64,000 nucleotides of DNA from Brassica napus (GCF_020379485.1 NC_063450.1:27628137-27692136); one strand, 5' to 3'; counted from the first letter of the stretch, positions 11,011 to 23,306 are shown. The notes: generated from the letters alone by a model not told the origin. Numbers and translations: made by a program.

Positions 11011-11803
11011 TTATCAGGTGTATTAATTAAAAAATCCATGAACATAAAGGTTTGATTACAATTTTGTATGCTTATTATACTTACGTAGTTACATTATTAA
11101 TTTATTACGACCTCACTTATAGGTCATAAGTTGCATTGCTCAAAAATTTCAGTTGAGTATATATGAAAACATCCAATCTTTTTATGAAAATAAATAATAA
11201 GTTTGTTCGGTCTCGATCACAAGCTTCTAAACATCAGCATCGATAGAGCTCTTCTCATAACTAAAATTAGAAAATTTAAACAAAGAAAAAAGTTAAAACT
11301 AATTACAATATGTCAAGTAAGTTCGAAGATCTCTCACAATTTTTTTTGAGTTTCAAACGAGAAACTATCTATGTTCTCTCATTTTTAACATTTACACCCA
11401 AAAAAAATCTATGTTCTCTCCTTTCTTGGCCTCTTCTTTTTTTTTTTAATAGAAAGAGCTTTGGTAAAATGTGCTCTTAGTTACGCAAATGTTATATAAA
11501 TAAACATAGCTAGAAAAATCAGAAATATATGCAAAATATTCTTCTTAAAAATGAATATTGACTCCAAAAGTTTATCGTATGCTTTAAAGCTTAATATGGA
11601 TGTGAGTAATAATCATATTTTTAAAAGACGAATAATTGAATTTCCTTTTTTTATCGGGAAGATCTACGTGAGAATCCATGATTGAAAATCTCTTTGGGCA
11701 GCATTTCTTTTATTTATTTGAGAAAAGGAGCAACATTTCACATGATGGTGAATGTCTTTAATGTATATAAGCTGTTCTTTAGACCGTTGTAGAGTATTAC
11801 TGA
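11011..11803. other. AT-rich intergenic DNA
   Basis: No gene recognised. Poly(A/T) runs and scattered short frames only. Confidence 0.6.
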
Positions 11804-12383
11804 AATCTTAAAGGGCTTTTTGCATTGACCTATAACTTAAAGTCAAACACAAAACTAACCTTTTTTTTTTGAAAATTGGTTTTGCCCTATTCACCGCACA
11901 AGTTCATATAATTTACGAAAATGCCATCAATTTTTTTTTTCTTTTTTTTTTCGAAAATGACATTTTTACTCTCTCACCCTCATCATCTTCAAGTAATTAC
12001 AAGATTTTCATTGTCATCAATACCACAACCACCATGAACAACCAATTTGAAGCTCTTAATGCTCCCAAAATCGATTTACCCTTCTTCTTTTTCCATTCTT
12101 GTGAACTAAACACAACATATCTCTCACTTTCTCTCCACAATGAGCTAAAAAAACCCAAGATTTTGATTCTAATTTTTTTATGGTTCATAGAGTCATAGAA
12201 GCTAACGATTTTGGGTGGGTTACTTTCGTTTGTGATTCTGTGTGCTTGGAGAAGCCTTATGTATGCTAAGGAACTTATCTCACCAATTTAAGGTATGACA
12301 TCGAGTTTTTTTCCAGATCTGTTCGTCAGACGACTTACTTGGGAAGTCGTCTGGCTGTAGACAACTTACCTGGAAGTCGTCTG

Positions 12384-13130
12384 ATCAACGTAGAGGTTAT
12401 TTTTGCAATTGACTTTGAAATCTGTAACCAGAGACGACTGAAAGTTAAGTCGTCTGTTTTTGTTTGGTTTCAAAAAAATTTCCAAAGAACCTAGATGACT
12501 TACATTTCAGTCGTCATAGGTTAGTTTTGCATTTGACTGGATAATTTCAGAAGTTTGACTTCCCCAGACGACTTACATTTCAGTCGTCTGGCGAAAATTA
12601 AAATAATAATATTTTTTTAAAAGTAGGCGACTTACCGTTAAGTCGTCATAGGTTAGTTTTGCAATTGAAAAAAAAAACTTCAAAATTTAATTATACACAG
12701 ACGACTTATACTTCAGTCGTCCAAGATTTTTTTCTGAGATTCTGGTCAAACCTCGTAAATCCTGGACGACTTACATTTCAGTCGTCTCGTGGACGACTGA
12801 ATTATAAGTCGTCTGTATATAATTAAATCTTGAAGTTTTTTTTTTCAATTGCGAAACTAACCTATGACGACTTAACTGTAAGTCGTCTACTTTTAAAAAA
12901 ATATTATTATTTTAATTTTCACTAGACGACTGAAATGTAAGTCGTCCAGAAAAGTCAAACTTCTGAAATTATCCAGTCAAATGCAAAACTAACCTATGAC
13001 GACTGAAATGTAAGTCGTCTAGCTTTTTTGGAGTTTTTTTTTTAGCCAAACAATAGTAGACGACTTATTTTTCAGTCGTCCGAAATAACAGATTTCAAAG
13101 TCAATTGCAAAAATAACCTCTGTGTTGACT
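12384..13130. repeat. Long inverted repeat, arms about 338 bp
   Basis: Left arm about 12384-12721 and right arm about 12793-13130 are reverse complements over nearly their full length, with an approximately 70-bp loop. Examples are AGAGGTTATTTTTGCAATTG at 12392 mirrored near 13100-13120, and the AATTTAATTATA block mirrored near 12815-12830. Each arm also holds several small GACGACTT/AAGTCGTC palindromes. A transcript would fold into a long, nearly perfect hairpin. Confidence 0.85.
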
Positions 13131-13769
13131 AGACGACGTATAGTTTAGTCGTCTGGACAACTTAGATTGAAGTCGTCCGCGTCTTTTCCGCTAGTTTTTA
13201 AGTCTTCTACGTTAGTTTTTGAATAACTTGTATTTTTAAGAGTGATAAGTAACTTCAAGATATGTAAAACTCATATTTACAAAATATGTTCTCTCCCTTA
13301 GTTTTACTAAATTTGACTAAGTTTTTCAACGCAAACTTATAATAAAATATGATATGCTTTGACTAATTACTATTGTTTGTTTCCATCTCTTAAGTATTAT
13401 TGTTATAGACAATAATGATGACTATTGTTATGAGTTGGAAGAAGGGTTAAAATACTTCTTAAAATGTTGTATCAATATAAAGCTACCAACTTTCTTGTTT
13501 ATTAAGATGAGAAAAAGGCCATTGGAGTTTATTATTGCATATGAGAGATCCAAAGATAAGAAAAAGACTACTGAAGTCTATTATTTCATTGATTTGTAAA
13601 TGTGTAAACACATTGTTAGCACATTTAATACATCTTGGAAAACATTATTACTGATTTTACAAAAAATTCACAACTAAAAGAGTAGACATGCAATTCACAA
13701 AACAAACCACAAACAAAACTATTATAGATCATTCCTCTACAAAGACAAGCTTGGATTCCACTTGAGTAG

Positions 13770-15010
13770 ACAAGACCACACGACTTTTAAGAAGTCCAGA
13801 CGACTTCTAAGAAGTCCAGACGACTTCCAAGAAGTTCAGACGACTTTGTCAGAAGACTTTTAGGAAGTTCAGACGACTTCCAGACGACTTTACAGGAAGT
13901 CCAGACGACTTTACAGGAAGTCCAGACGACTTTACAGGAAGTCCAGACGACTTTACAGGAAGTCCAGACGACTTTGTCAGAAGACTTCCAAGAAGTCCAG
14001 ACGACTTCCAGACGACTTCCAGACGACTAACAGGTAAGTCGTCCCAGAAGTCTTACAGATCTGAAAAACCTGCATATTAAATCCAGATCTGAAAAACCTG
14101 CATATCCAAAAACGTTCAAATGGCTTAAAAACAGAAAAAATGAGTGAAAGATTAGATAAATCTACTTTTACAGAACACACAAAAATACATATCTAAAAAT
14201 AATAGATCTACCTTTAAATTAGTGGAAGATGAGTACCATCTAATTAAAAACCTGCAAAAAAGATAGATTAGTAAGAAAGACATGAGACAAAACTGGAAAA
14301 TTCATATAAAGTTTGGTGTTTTCAAGTCAAAGAGATTAGAGTGGGTTTGGAGAGTTTTAGTTTGGGAAAAAAGTAAGAACTTTATACAACAAGAAGTTCC
14401 CAAATGAAGAAAAATCAGACATAAGAACTTACCAAAACGCTCAGATCTATTATGAAAGGGAGACTTCGTCAGAAGACTTCCATGAAGTTCAGACGACTTC
14501 CTGGAAGTCCAGACGACTTCCCTGAAGTCCAGATGACTTTCTGGAAGTCCAGACGACTTCCTGGAAGTCCAGACGGCTTCCTGGAAGTCCAGACGACTTC
14601 CTGGAAGTCCAGACGGCTTCCTGGAAGTCCAGACGACTTTGTCAGAAGACTTCCAAGAAGTCCAGACGACTTCCAGACGACTTCCAGACGACTAACAGGT
14701 AAGTCGTCCAAGAAGTCTTCCAGATCTGAAAAACCTGCATATCAAATCCAGATCTGAAAAACCTGCATATCCAAAAACGTTCAAATGACTTAAAAATAGA
14801 GAAAATGAGTGGAAGATTAGATAAATCTACATTTATAGAACACACAAAAATACATATCTAAAATTAATAGATTTACCTTTAAATTAATGGAAGATGAGTA
14901 CCATTTGATTAAAAACCTGTAAAATAGATAGATTAGTAAGAAATACATGAGACAAAACTGAAAAATTCATATAAAGTTTGGTGTTTTCAAGTCAAAGAGA
15001 TTAGAGAGAG
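13770..15010 (+). repeat. Direct duplication, two units of about 0.6 kb
   Basis: A block with a run of CAGACGACTTCC-type short repeats, then GATCTGAAAAACCTGCATAT (twice), then a shared tail including GAGTACCAT and TTTGGTGTTTTCAAGTC, occurs at about 13770-14350 and again at about 14460-15010. The number of 20-bp GAAGTCCAGACGACTTCCTG-like units differs between copies, so that part is a minisatellite able to change in length. Confidence 0.8.
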
Positions 15011-16105
15011 GTTGGAGAGTTTTAGAATGATGAACATTACATTTTTGTTGCAGCCATTTGAGAGGAGGAGAGAGAATGTGTAAATTTTTCTTTATATAGG
15101 GAGACAAAAAATCCAATTAGATTAAATATTTTTTACTCAGACGACTTCCTGGACGACTTACATTTCAGTCGTCTTGTGAAGAAATTAAAACAGAAAGTCG
15201 TCCAGAAGAGTTTAATATTTTTAGCGGGAAATTAAATATTTTTAGCGGGAAACTAAAATAGAAGACTTTCCAGACGACTTACAAGTAAGTCGTCTGGTTT
15301 AAATTATTTAAGCGGGAAAATAATTTTTTAAAAAAATTTTAGGCGGGAATATTTGGACGACTTACATGTAAGTCATCTGTTTTAATTTCTTCACCAGACG
15401 ACTGAAATGTAAGTCGTCCGAGTAAATTATTCAACAGACGACTAAAATATACGTCGTCCGAGTAAATTATTCAACAGACGACTGAAATATAAGTCGTCCA
15501 CACCCTAAACATAACCCCTAAACTTAATTATCTAATTAAAGACTTCATAAAATCAAATCAAACTTGAAAAGTGTTTACTATACACATAAATAAACACATA
15601 TAGGTGAAAACTAATTTTTGAAAAAAACATTTTAGTTTTCCAAAATCTAACCCTAACAATACATACAATACTACAACATATGTTTGCAAAACTCCTAAAC
15701 CAAAGTATTTCATGATTCTCTACTTCCACTCATCTATCTTCAAAACAAATCAATTTTATCATATCTTAATTTATATCACTTAAAACTGTTTATAATTACT
15801 TGATTTTTATTTTTCACGCATCAAAATATTTTTTTACAAGATTTATAAATTATTTTTAAAATAAACTGGTACCAGACGACTTAAACTTCAGTCGTCCAGA
15901 CGACTTCCAACATCTCAGACGACTCAGACGATTTACTGGGGCTATATTCGTAAAAGTGGCTTCTATTTTTTTGTTTGGTCACAAGGGGTTGAGCTGTAAT
16001 TTCACTAGGCTTTTAGGTTAGTTTTGCATTTGATTCAAGTTTGGGTATAGGTTTGAGATTAAAATAAAGTTGTGGGTTAGTTTTGGCAAAAACTCCAATC
16101 TTAAA

Positions 16106-16471
16106 TCCAAATTAATCCTTAAAATAAAAATTTAAGATAATGAGTGCAGAAACGAACAAGAGAAAACGAAGAAGATAAAGAATGGAAAAGATAGTGTTGG
16201 GTTTGGTCGAACGTCAAGTGATAAGATGTCACAAAAGATCGGCTTTTTGTTATATAATTCAAACATGAATCATGAAGTCCCATGACTATATAATATTCAC
16301 ATCACTTATTACTTTCGGGTATCCTTCACTCCTGGATATGCGTTCATTATTTTATTAACTGATTGTGGTTTAACGACGAATGTCAGTGTACTAGAGTAGA
16401 TAAACAGTATTCGAAGTTTTAGACCTATGTTTTTCTTCGGCCTAAAATTCTTGAAAATATATTCAGTAGTT
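16106..16471. other. Intergenic DNA, nothing recognised
   Basis: A 366-bp spacer with no gene or bounded repeat seen. Confidence 0.6.
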
Positions 16472-16487
16472 AAGTGAACACTTATAC

Positions 16488-17264
16488 GTGAACAAAAAAG
16501 AGAGACGAGAGAGAAAAAGCTCTATCCTCTCTCTAAAGCCGGCTAGTTTTTCCGATCTCCGTTTTTCGACCGGCGACGGTAGGCTCTCAAAGACACGTTG
16601 TCAGTCGGGATTTGTGTTTGTTGGATCTGTTCCTTTGTCGCCTCTCTGTCTCTTCTTCTTTTTGGCGATGAGATGTATCTCAACCGGGATCTCTCGGTGA
16701 TTTCCGGCGACGCACCAACGCTAGGTGGTTGATCGGGTTTTGACTCCGATGTTGCATCTGTTTCAATTGAAAGTGAACAGTCGGCTTCTGACTCCGCGTA
16801 GCATCGTCTTTGGTGTTGACGGCGGCTCTGTTTCTTTCTTTGGGTTGTGTCCGGCGTCGGCCGATTGATGATCCACGAGGTGGACGATGGATGAAGATGG
16901 AAAGAGGGGGGGGGTAGTGGTGTCTCTTCCTGGTATGCTCGATGGTGGAGATTGGGAGACGGTTTCCGGCAGAGGTCCGGTGAAACGCCAGTTAGGTCTC
17001 CGGGAGGCAGCCATGTGACGCGTGTTGCCTCGTCGGTGAGGATTTCAACACGTGTACCGTCCACGTTAATGCTTGACGCGTGGAGTGAGTGGCGTCTCGG
17101 TGAAAAAGATGGGTCTTAGTGTTTTGGGCCACATTTGGACTTGTGGTCGAAGTAGTTTTATTTCGCCCTTATGTTTTGGGCTTATGTTGTTTGTATGGTA
17201 GATGGGTTTAGCCTGTTGGGTTTTGGCACGTTAATAATAATAAAAATAGATGGAAAAAAAAAAA
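16488..17264 (+). mobile_element. Non-LTR retroposon (non-autonomous, poly(A)-tailed)
   Basis: A 777-bp insertion flanked by a perfect 16-bp duplication AAGTGAACACTTATAC (16472-16487 and 17265-17280) and ending in TAATAATAATAAAAAT-like sequence plus an A-run. Long variable duplications and a poly(A) 3' end are the signs of LINE-driven target-primed reverse transcription. No reverse transcriptase is encoded. The size and non-coding nature fit a Sadhu-like retroposon or a LINE remnant; I cannot tell which. The 173-residue frame on the opposite strand is Pro/Arg-rich and is not accepted as a gene. Confidence 0.85.
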
Positions 17265-17280
17265 AAGTGAACACTTATAC

Positions 17281-18785
17281 AAAACGTCCAACCAAATTCA
17301 AATGGTTAAATCAGAACTGGCCCATATGATGCATAAAGCCAAAAAAAATGTTTTGTAACCTGAAAAAAAGTTGTATAGAATGTGTGGTTGGGTTTGAACG
17401 CTCAAAAAATTGTAACTATACCACTACACTTAATAACATAGATACCATGCGATGCCTTCTAGAGTAAACCAGGATAAGACATAGATGAGTTTATATGATA
17501 AAACATATAGTATTGAGAAACTAAATTTTTTATATTTGATAGTTTTTTTTTTTTCACACATGTACAATTATGTTTTTAGCTATTATATAATAAGCAACCG
17601 ATGGGCCAGTCTATTTTTAATAACAAATTTAGGCCAGACCGATGAGAAATTACTGATGGTCCTAAGGATTTGGACCTTAAAAATAATTTTCGTTGTGCTT
17701 GTTCTCTTTGTAGTTTGGTTCTACCGACGACTTGGTTACTTTTCACAGAGTCGACTGGAAAGGAGATTAGATTATGGGATTAATTCAACCTGAGAATCAT
17801 TCGAGTTTTAAATTGACGTCGATGTAATCTCGAAAATCTCTAACATAAGATTCAATTCCAAATCGACGGCAAGACAGTTCAACCGACGAATACTTCGCTG
17901 AGATTGTATGGATATAGTTCATTCAAATAGAGTGATATAGATCCAGAAATGTGAAAAAATAAATATGCTAAAAATAAATGATGGGTTGATGAACTACTTA
18001 AATAATTGTTAAGCCTTAACTATATCAAAAGCCCGAATAAATATAGTGAACCTATCTTCCATATCTTGTTTATTGTCACCATCTGTCTCTTAAAATTTTA
18101 AAACTTAAGATTTATTTTCAGAAGAATAGAGACTATGTACAATCTTGACTCATCTGAACCTCTCGCTGGAGCTCTGCTACATGAAGATTTCGTAACTGTT
18201 TTTATACGCTACCGAAACTACACTAAAACTTATTACGATATCTATTAACTACACTAAAATAAAGTTTTTGGCTTACGTATTTCCAGCCAACGTTACGGTA
18301 CGAAGTCCCGTTATCAACATTATGTCTTCGTTATTTACAACTGATAAATAACAAAATAATGCAGTCAGCACAGGCTGCACAGCGCAAGAAACTCTTCTTG
18401 TAATGACATAGTTTGACATTTAACTAATAGTTTTCACTAAAAAGATACAGCTGTGTCAAAAGCTTCTCAAAAAACCCCAAGTCTTTCTGAGAAGAGTTGG
18501 TTCTTCTCTCATTTGTAATAATGTCTTTGTAAGATGAATCTTGCAGTGTTCGCAACTATAGATTTGTCCTTCAAGATTCACGATAAATCCCTTCCATCTC
18601 GGCTGTGAATTGAATGATCCCCGAAGTCTTGAGTATTTTGATATGTATATAGTGAAAGAGAAGAAATCAAGAAGAGGTTTGATAAGACGTTTTGAGTAGT
18701 TTTGAGGAGCTTATAAAACTGTTATACGACCATTAGCACTAATGCAACAAAAACACAAGACTAAAAAATATATAAGAGTCCCAAC
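17281..18785. other. Intergenic DNA, no gene recognised
   Basis: About 1.5 kb of AT-rich DNA. The short frame at 17485-17793 is hydrophobic but resembles no family I know. No bounded repeat was found. Confidence 0.55.
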
Positions 18786-18949
18786 TATCACAACAAGAAA
18801 TATCGGTATTGGTAGCAGTTCACAGTAGCACGAATTCACCAAGTGCTACTAAAAGCGTCTAAAATCGGACTCTAACTCTATCGTATCATTAAATTTGCGC
18901 TACTAAATATTTTTGCGCTAAATAAAGTAAAAAAATCACTGTTATAGCG

Positions 18950-20240
18950 GGAAGTTGTTTTGGAGGCAGGTTTTTAGTTTGCATATATATAGTTATGAAT
19001 TCTTTGCATCTCTTCAAATTTTGAAAGGTTGAATATTTTGTTCTTGTTGTTTAGATAGTGGGTGAGTCACAGCTACTAAAGGGTTTAACACTGATGGTAT
19101 GTCTGCTGGGTTACGAGCTTCGGGGATGAAGCCTGATCTCGGTCTTGTGACCTGTGATGTCGATGTTGTTGCTGCAGGTTCAGTGCTATAGTTATGTTTG
19201 TTGTGCTTAAGTGGAAAAATGTTTCTGATTTTCTTCTTGTGTATTTTTTCTTCAGTGGTGTTGCTGTGATTTGTCTCTTTTGCAGGTTTGTTGCAATGTT
19301 GTTCCCTTCTTTCTCAGTTTTTGTGGACATGCCGCGTACACGTGACTGGTTCCTGGTGTTTGAAACTTCTGCATTTGTATGCAGTTTTTCTCGTACTTGT
19401 CCGCTTTCTTGAAACTTCCAAAGTCAAATCCCCATGTGCTTTGGTTGGTTCTCAAGTATTTTTTGCTTTGAGAGATCGCAAGCTTGTCTCCTTTGCATAG
19501 TCTGTATCAGATGTTGTTGCAGTCTTTGTTGGGGGATCTGGAACTCCATCTTTCACCACCTCCCATAGCTCTCTGACCATCAAACTTCATTGTTATGTCT
19601 CTTCACTTCTTCTTGTTCTTTTTATTGAACATGCTCCACAGGGCTTGGATCCTCAGAGCCCAGATTCCATACTTCACTCCCTTGCGTGCCTCTGCCTTCA
19701 ATTGATCTTCATTCTCTTCCTTGGATGTGATGAAACTCCACATAGTTTCAGACGATTTGATACCAGTCGTTGTCAAAACACTTGAAAATCAAGCTTTGAT
19801 TTTTCTTGAACTGATACAAACTAATATGCAAAACTCCAATACTCTATTCCTTTGGAATACTTTGTCGGGATGATTTTTAATGGCAAAGAGAGATTGAGCA
19901 TAACCAATAGAATAGAAGATGATCAAAAGAGACAGCCGATTAAAAGGAGAGTCGAAGATAACACAAAATTAAAACTTTATTGATCTTCAAACCAAAATCA
20001 AAAGGGTGATGATAGAACTTGAAGAACAGATTCGATTTAGGTTTGAAAGCAAAACAAAATCGCCTAAGCGAAGTTTAGATCCGCAAACGGAAGATGAAAA
20101 TCGATCTGTAAGATCGAATATTTACAACAAAAACTCAAAAAGATATGAAGATCTCCTCCCTCTGAAAGATTTGGATGGGTTAAGAGGGATAGAGAATTCT
20201 CTCTCTGTTCATAAAAAGTTTTATATATTGTAAGTTGAAG
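18950..20240. other. Degenerate gene-like DNA inside the CACTA element
   Basis: GC content rises here relative to the flanks and several short frames occur on both strands (for example 19194-19412 plus, 19252-19455 minus, 20006-20233 plus). A minus-strand stretch near 19640-19740 reads ARKGVKYGIWALRIQALW, vaguely like the start of a Copia gag. The match is weak. No intact protein can be proposed. Confidence 0.3.
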
Positions 20241-21468
20241 TTTATAAGTTAAAAAGAAGTAAACGAATGTTACAACTTTAATCTTACGAAATTTCTGATT
20301 TATAGGAATATTTTTTGCTTATTTATATTTTGTACTTTTTGAAACAAAACCCTAAACCCTAAACATATTTTTAAACCCTAAACATAAGCTTAAAATCTTC
20401 AATCTTTTCATAATAAAACTTTAATATTAAATTTAAAATCAATTGTTTTAATATCTTATCTTAAATTTAAATTCTAAACCTCAAACACTAAATCTTAAAT
20501 CTACACCCTATATCTAATACCTTAAACCCCATCTTAATCCTTACATACAAAATCATAAATCTAATCTTTACAAAATTGTCTACAGATATAACAGATTGTT
20601 TCAAAAAAAAAAAAAAATCTTTACAAAATTATAATAGAAAATTTAAATTTAAACTTCAAGTATATTTTAAAACTCAAATCATATACTTGATCCTAAATCT
20701 GAACCCTAATCCCTAAACCACACATCTCAAAATAACATATATCATAAAACATTAAATCTTGAATTTTAAACCTTACATACAAAATCATAGATCTAATCTT
20801 TATAAGTAATATAAATACTAGACTAAAACCTATTCCTTACAGAAAGTATAACTTTATTATTTTATTTTTCAAATATTTATCCTAAATTTTAACTTAACCA
20901 AAATTCTATTTTAAAATCTTCAAACCATATATACTTTAAACTTAACCACAATTATATAAACTAATAGTAAATAATTATAATGTTAACTAACAGATTTTTA
21001 AAACTAAAGTATTAATTATAAAATATTATTTTTTTATCAAACATCAATTTTAAATAATTATAAACCAAAAATGGAATAACAAAAGATAAAAACAAGAAGA
21101 AAAAAAACAATAGGATAATTATTTTTAAAAAAAGAAAACTATAGGCCAATCAGCTCTCATCACGCGGATCATCCTTTAATCCGTAGGATACAATAAAATC
21201 AACGGATGAGATGTTTTTATTTCTTTTTTTTTTTTCTTTTTTTTTCTCGTTCTCTCTGATCTCACATATCTCTTTCTCTCCATCGACAATCTCTCTTCCC
21301 ATTTTCTGTTCTTTATGTTTTTTAGAATTCATTTCCTCCATCTTTGTTCTTAATCATCTTACAAGTTACAACACACACAATTCATCTCACACAGACACCT
21401 CTCTACTCTTAAACTCTATCTCACACACAATTCCATAGCCGGAGCTCTCTTCTTCACTCTCATATAAC
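20240..21468. other. AT-rich filler of the CACTA element
   Basis: AT-rich DNA with scattered AACCCTAAA-like blocks at 20340-20780 and a pyrimidine-rich tract at 21210-21440. No gene recognised. Confidence 0.5.
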
Positions 21469-22422
21469 TAGGGGTGGGCACTTCGGTTATTTTCTCGGTT
21501 CGATTCGGGTTCGGTTAGTTCGATTATAGTATTTTTCCAATTGAAATAAACCATAGTTGGTTTGGTTCGGTTTAGTTCGGTTTGTGTTCGGTTCGGTTTA
21601 TATTCAGTTCGGTTTGTATTCGGTTCGGTTGGATTTATTTTTTGGATCAGTTTATTTAGGTTCTTCTTAGTTTAATTTTTTTAAGAGAAATTATGTTTTA
21701 AAGCATAAATTATGTAAACATAAACCATGTGAACTAAATTCAATATCAAATTGAAACAAAAACCTTTAAAAAGTCACAAAAGATATATAAAATTAAAACA
21801 AATGAAAGTTAACTAAAATTAAAAAAAAACAACATCATTAGTAATGTCTCTTATATCATTATTAAAAAGCTTGCAATTAATCATCTTCCATGTGACGCTG
21901 TGGAGAAGAACTTTTGTTTTTAATAAAATTTGCTTTAGGTTTAGGTTTTAGGTTTAGATTTAACATCCATGTTTACATATATAAGAATACAAAGATACCA
22001 GACTTTTCTATTTTTTAAATAAAACATTTTAATGATTACATATTCGGTTAGAAGAATATATGTTAATAAATGAAAATGGAAAATGGAAAATATGTGTTAT
22101 GGTATTATAATTTTATTATATTGGTATTACTAATATTTTTAATTTAAATCATTACAAAAACATATCGGTTTTTCGGTTTAATAAATGAAAATGGAAAATG
22201 GAAAATATGTGTTATGGTATTATAATTTTATTATATTGGTATTACTAATATTTTTAATTTAAATCATTACAAAAACATATCGGTTTTTCGGTTCGGTTCG
22301 GTTTAAAACCGAACCATTCGGGTGGAGGAAATCTTCAACCGAATGGTTTGAGATAGACTTTGGTTCGGTTTGAATCGGTTTCGGTTCGGTTCGGTTCGGT
22401 TTGGGTTTTTCGCCCACCCGTA
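21469..22422. mobile_element. hAT-type MITE nested in the CACTA element
   Basis: A 954-bp element with ends TAGGGGTGGGC and, inverted from the right, TACGGGTGGGC, flanked by the 8-bp duplication CATATAAC (21461-21468 and 22423-22430). Both ends are made of GGTTCGGTTC-type repeats. It shares its terminal type with 1366-2106 and 48812-49823. An internal unit of about 125 bp is tandemly duplicated (22055-22179, then 22180 to about 22298). Confidence 0.92.
22055..22298 (+). repeat. Tandem duplication of about 125 bp
   Basis: The segment starting AATAAATGAAAATGGAAAAT and ending with ATCGGTTTTTCGGTT occurs twice in direct succession with no visible difference over about 115 bp, so the duplication is recent compared with the MITE. 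Confidence 0.9.
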
Positions 22423-22429
22423 CATATAA

Positions 22430-23306
22430 CTTGGTAAGTGGAAAAAGGAAGATACTTTATTTTGAAGTTTGGATTTTCTGGATGGATTAAGTAAGTACGA
22501 AGCTTTGTTGTTGCTACTTTAATTTGCAGAAACAAAAGATCTGGTCTCTGGTCAAAATCTGCGTTGGCTTCACCTCCTCACCACCACCACAGGTCGAACT
22601 CACTTCACCTTGCTCTTATCTGCTCTCTTCTTCTCGTCATCTTCTAATAAATTTATTACTGATTTTTGTTTTGTTTACAGTTTATTAAAGAGCAGGGAAG
22701 GAAAAGCATTGGTGTGACATAGCGGAGTCTCCGGTCAAGCGTGGTGCGGCAGTGGTGCAAGCCGGTGGTGGTCGTGCGGTGGAGATGCGAGCAGCGGCGG
22801 AGACTGAAGAAGTTAATTAGGTTTAGTTAGGGTTAATTAGGTTTTGGTTTAGATTTCTAAACCGGTTTTGTCTGTGAACCAGGTTTAATAATTAAACCGA
22901 TATCATTTGTAAACAAATTTTTTTAATAATATATTAATTTCATTTTAAAATCAGTTATAAGAAAATCAATTTTAATTTAGATTAAAATATATTAATTAAT
23001 ATTTTTATTTAATAATTTTAAAATATAAATAAGAAATAATATTATATTTATGTTTTATAAAATATTTTATAGCGTTGAAACAAAGCTATAACAAATAAAT
23101 AACAGCACGAATTAAATGATATGAAAACTTATTTTATAGCACAAGATAAACGCTATAATATCTCTATTTTTTTATAGCACACGAAAATACGCTAAAATAG
23201 AGGGGTGTTTATTAAAGCTGCGGCTATCATATTGTTTATAAAAACGCTACGAAAACGATATGGTAGCGTTTTTACGGTGCCACTAATACCGATATTTCTT
23301 GTAGTG
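22430..23306. other. Right third of the CACTA element
   Basis: About 22545-22860 is GC-richer and contains CTTCTCGTC and GGTGGTGGTCG-type coding-like sequence followed by GTTAGGGTTAATTAGG. The last 300 bp are subterminal repeats (AGCGTT, TATAGC, AACGCTA). No product recognised. Confidence 0.45.

Larger units (their letters stand above)
11813..16096. mobile_element. 4.3-kb MULE-like non-autonomous element filled with GACGACTT repeats
   Basis: The ends are GGGCTTTTTGC and, inverted from the right, GGAGTTTTTGC. They are flanked by a perfect 9-bp duplication AATCTTAAA (11804-11812 and 16097-16105), which points to a Mutator-like transposition. Beyond the ends, related CAAAACTAACC blocks occur on both sides. 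The interior from about 12330 to 15930 carries dozens of copies of GACGACTT/AAGTCGTC, often as small palindromes. It also has one long inverted repeat (12384-13130) and one large direct duplication (about 13770-15010). No transposase or other recognisable protein is encoded. The frame at 14452-14757 is just the repeat translated (GSPDDF, KSRRLP). Confidence 0.85.
18789..23306. mobile_element. CACTA (En/Spm) transposon, non-autonomous, 4.5 kb
   Basis: The left end CACAACAAGAAATATCGGTA matches the inverted right end CACTACAAGAAATATCGGTA, and both are followed by TT(A/G)GTGG/GGTAGC-type sequence. A 3-bp duplication TAT flanks it (18786-18788 and 23307-23309), as required for CACTA elements. The left terminus has CACAA in place of CACTA. 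Subterminal DNA on both sides repeats short units around TAGCG and GCGCTA, the usual transposase binding sites. No TnpA or TnpD protein was recognised; the interior holds degenerate gene-like fragments, (CCTAAA)-rich AT DNA and a nested hAT MITE (21469-22422). Confidence 0.88.

Noticed and set aside
14452..14757. Open frame with repeating GSPDDF/KSRRLP peptide (and its antisense partner)
   Set aside because: It is only the 20-bp minisatellite translated; unit length and absence of stops come from the repeat and not from selection.
12300..15960. CRISPR-like pattern of short repeats with spacers
   Set aside because: The genome is eukaryotic, the repeats are uneven and palindromic, spacers are not constant in length and no cas genes exist; transposon ends explain it.
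16543..17064. 173-residue frame on the minus strand
   Set aside because: It lies inside the retroposon against its direction, is Pro/Arg/Ser-rich and has no known motif.
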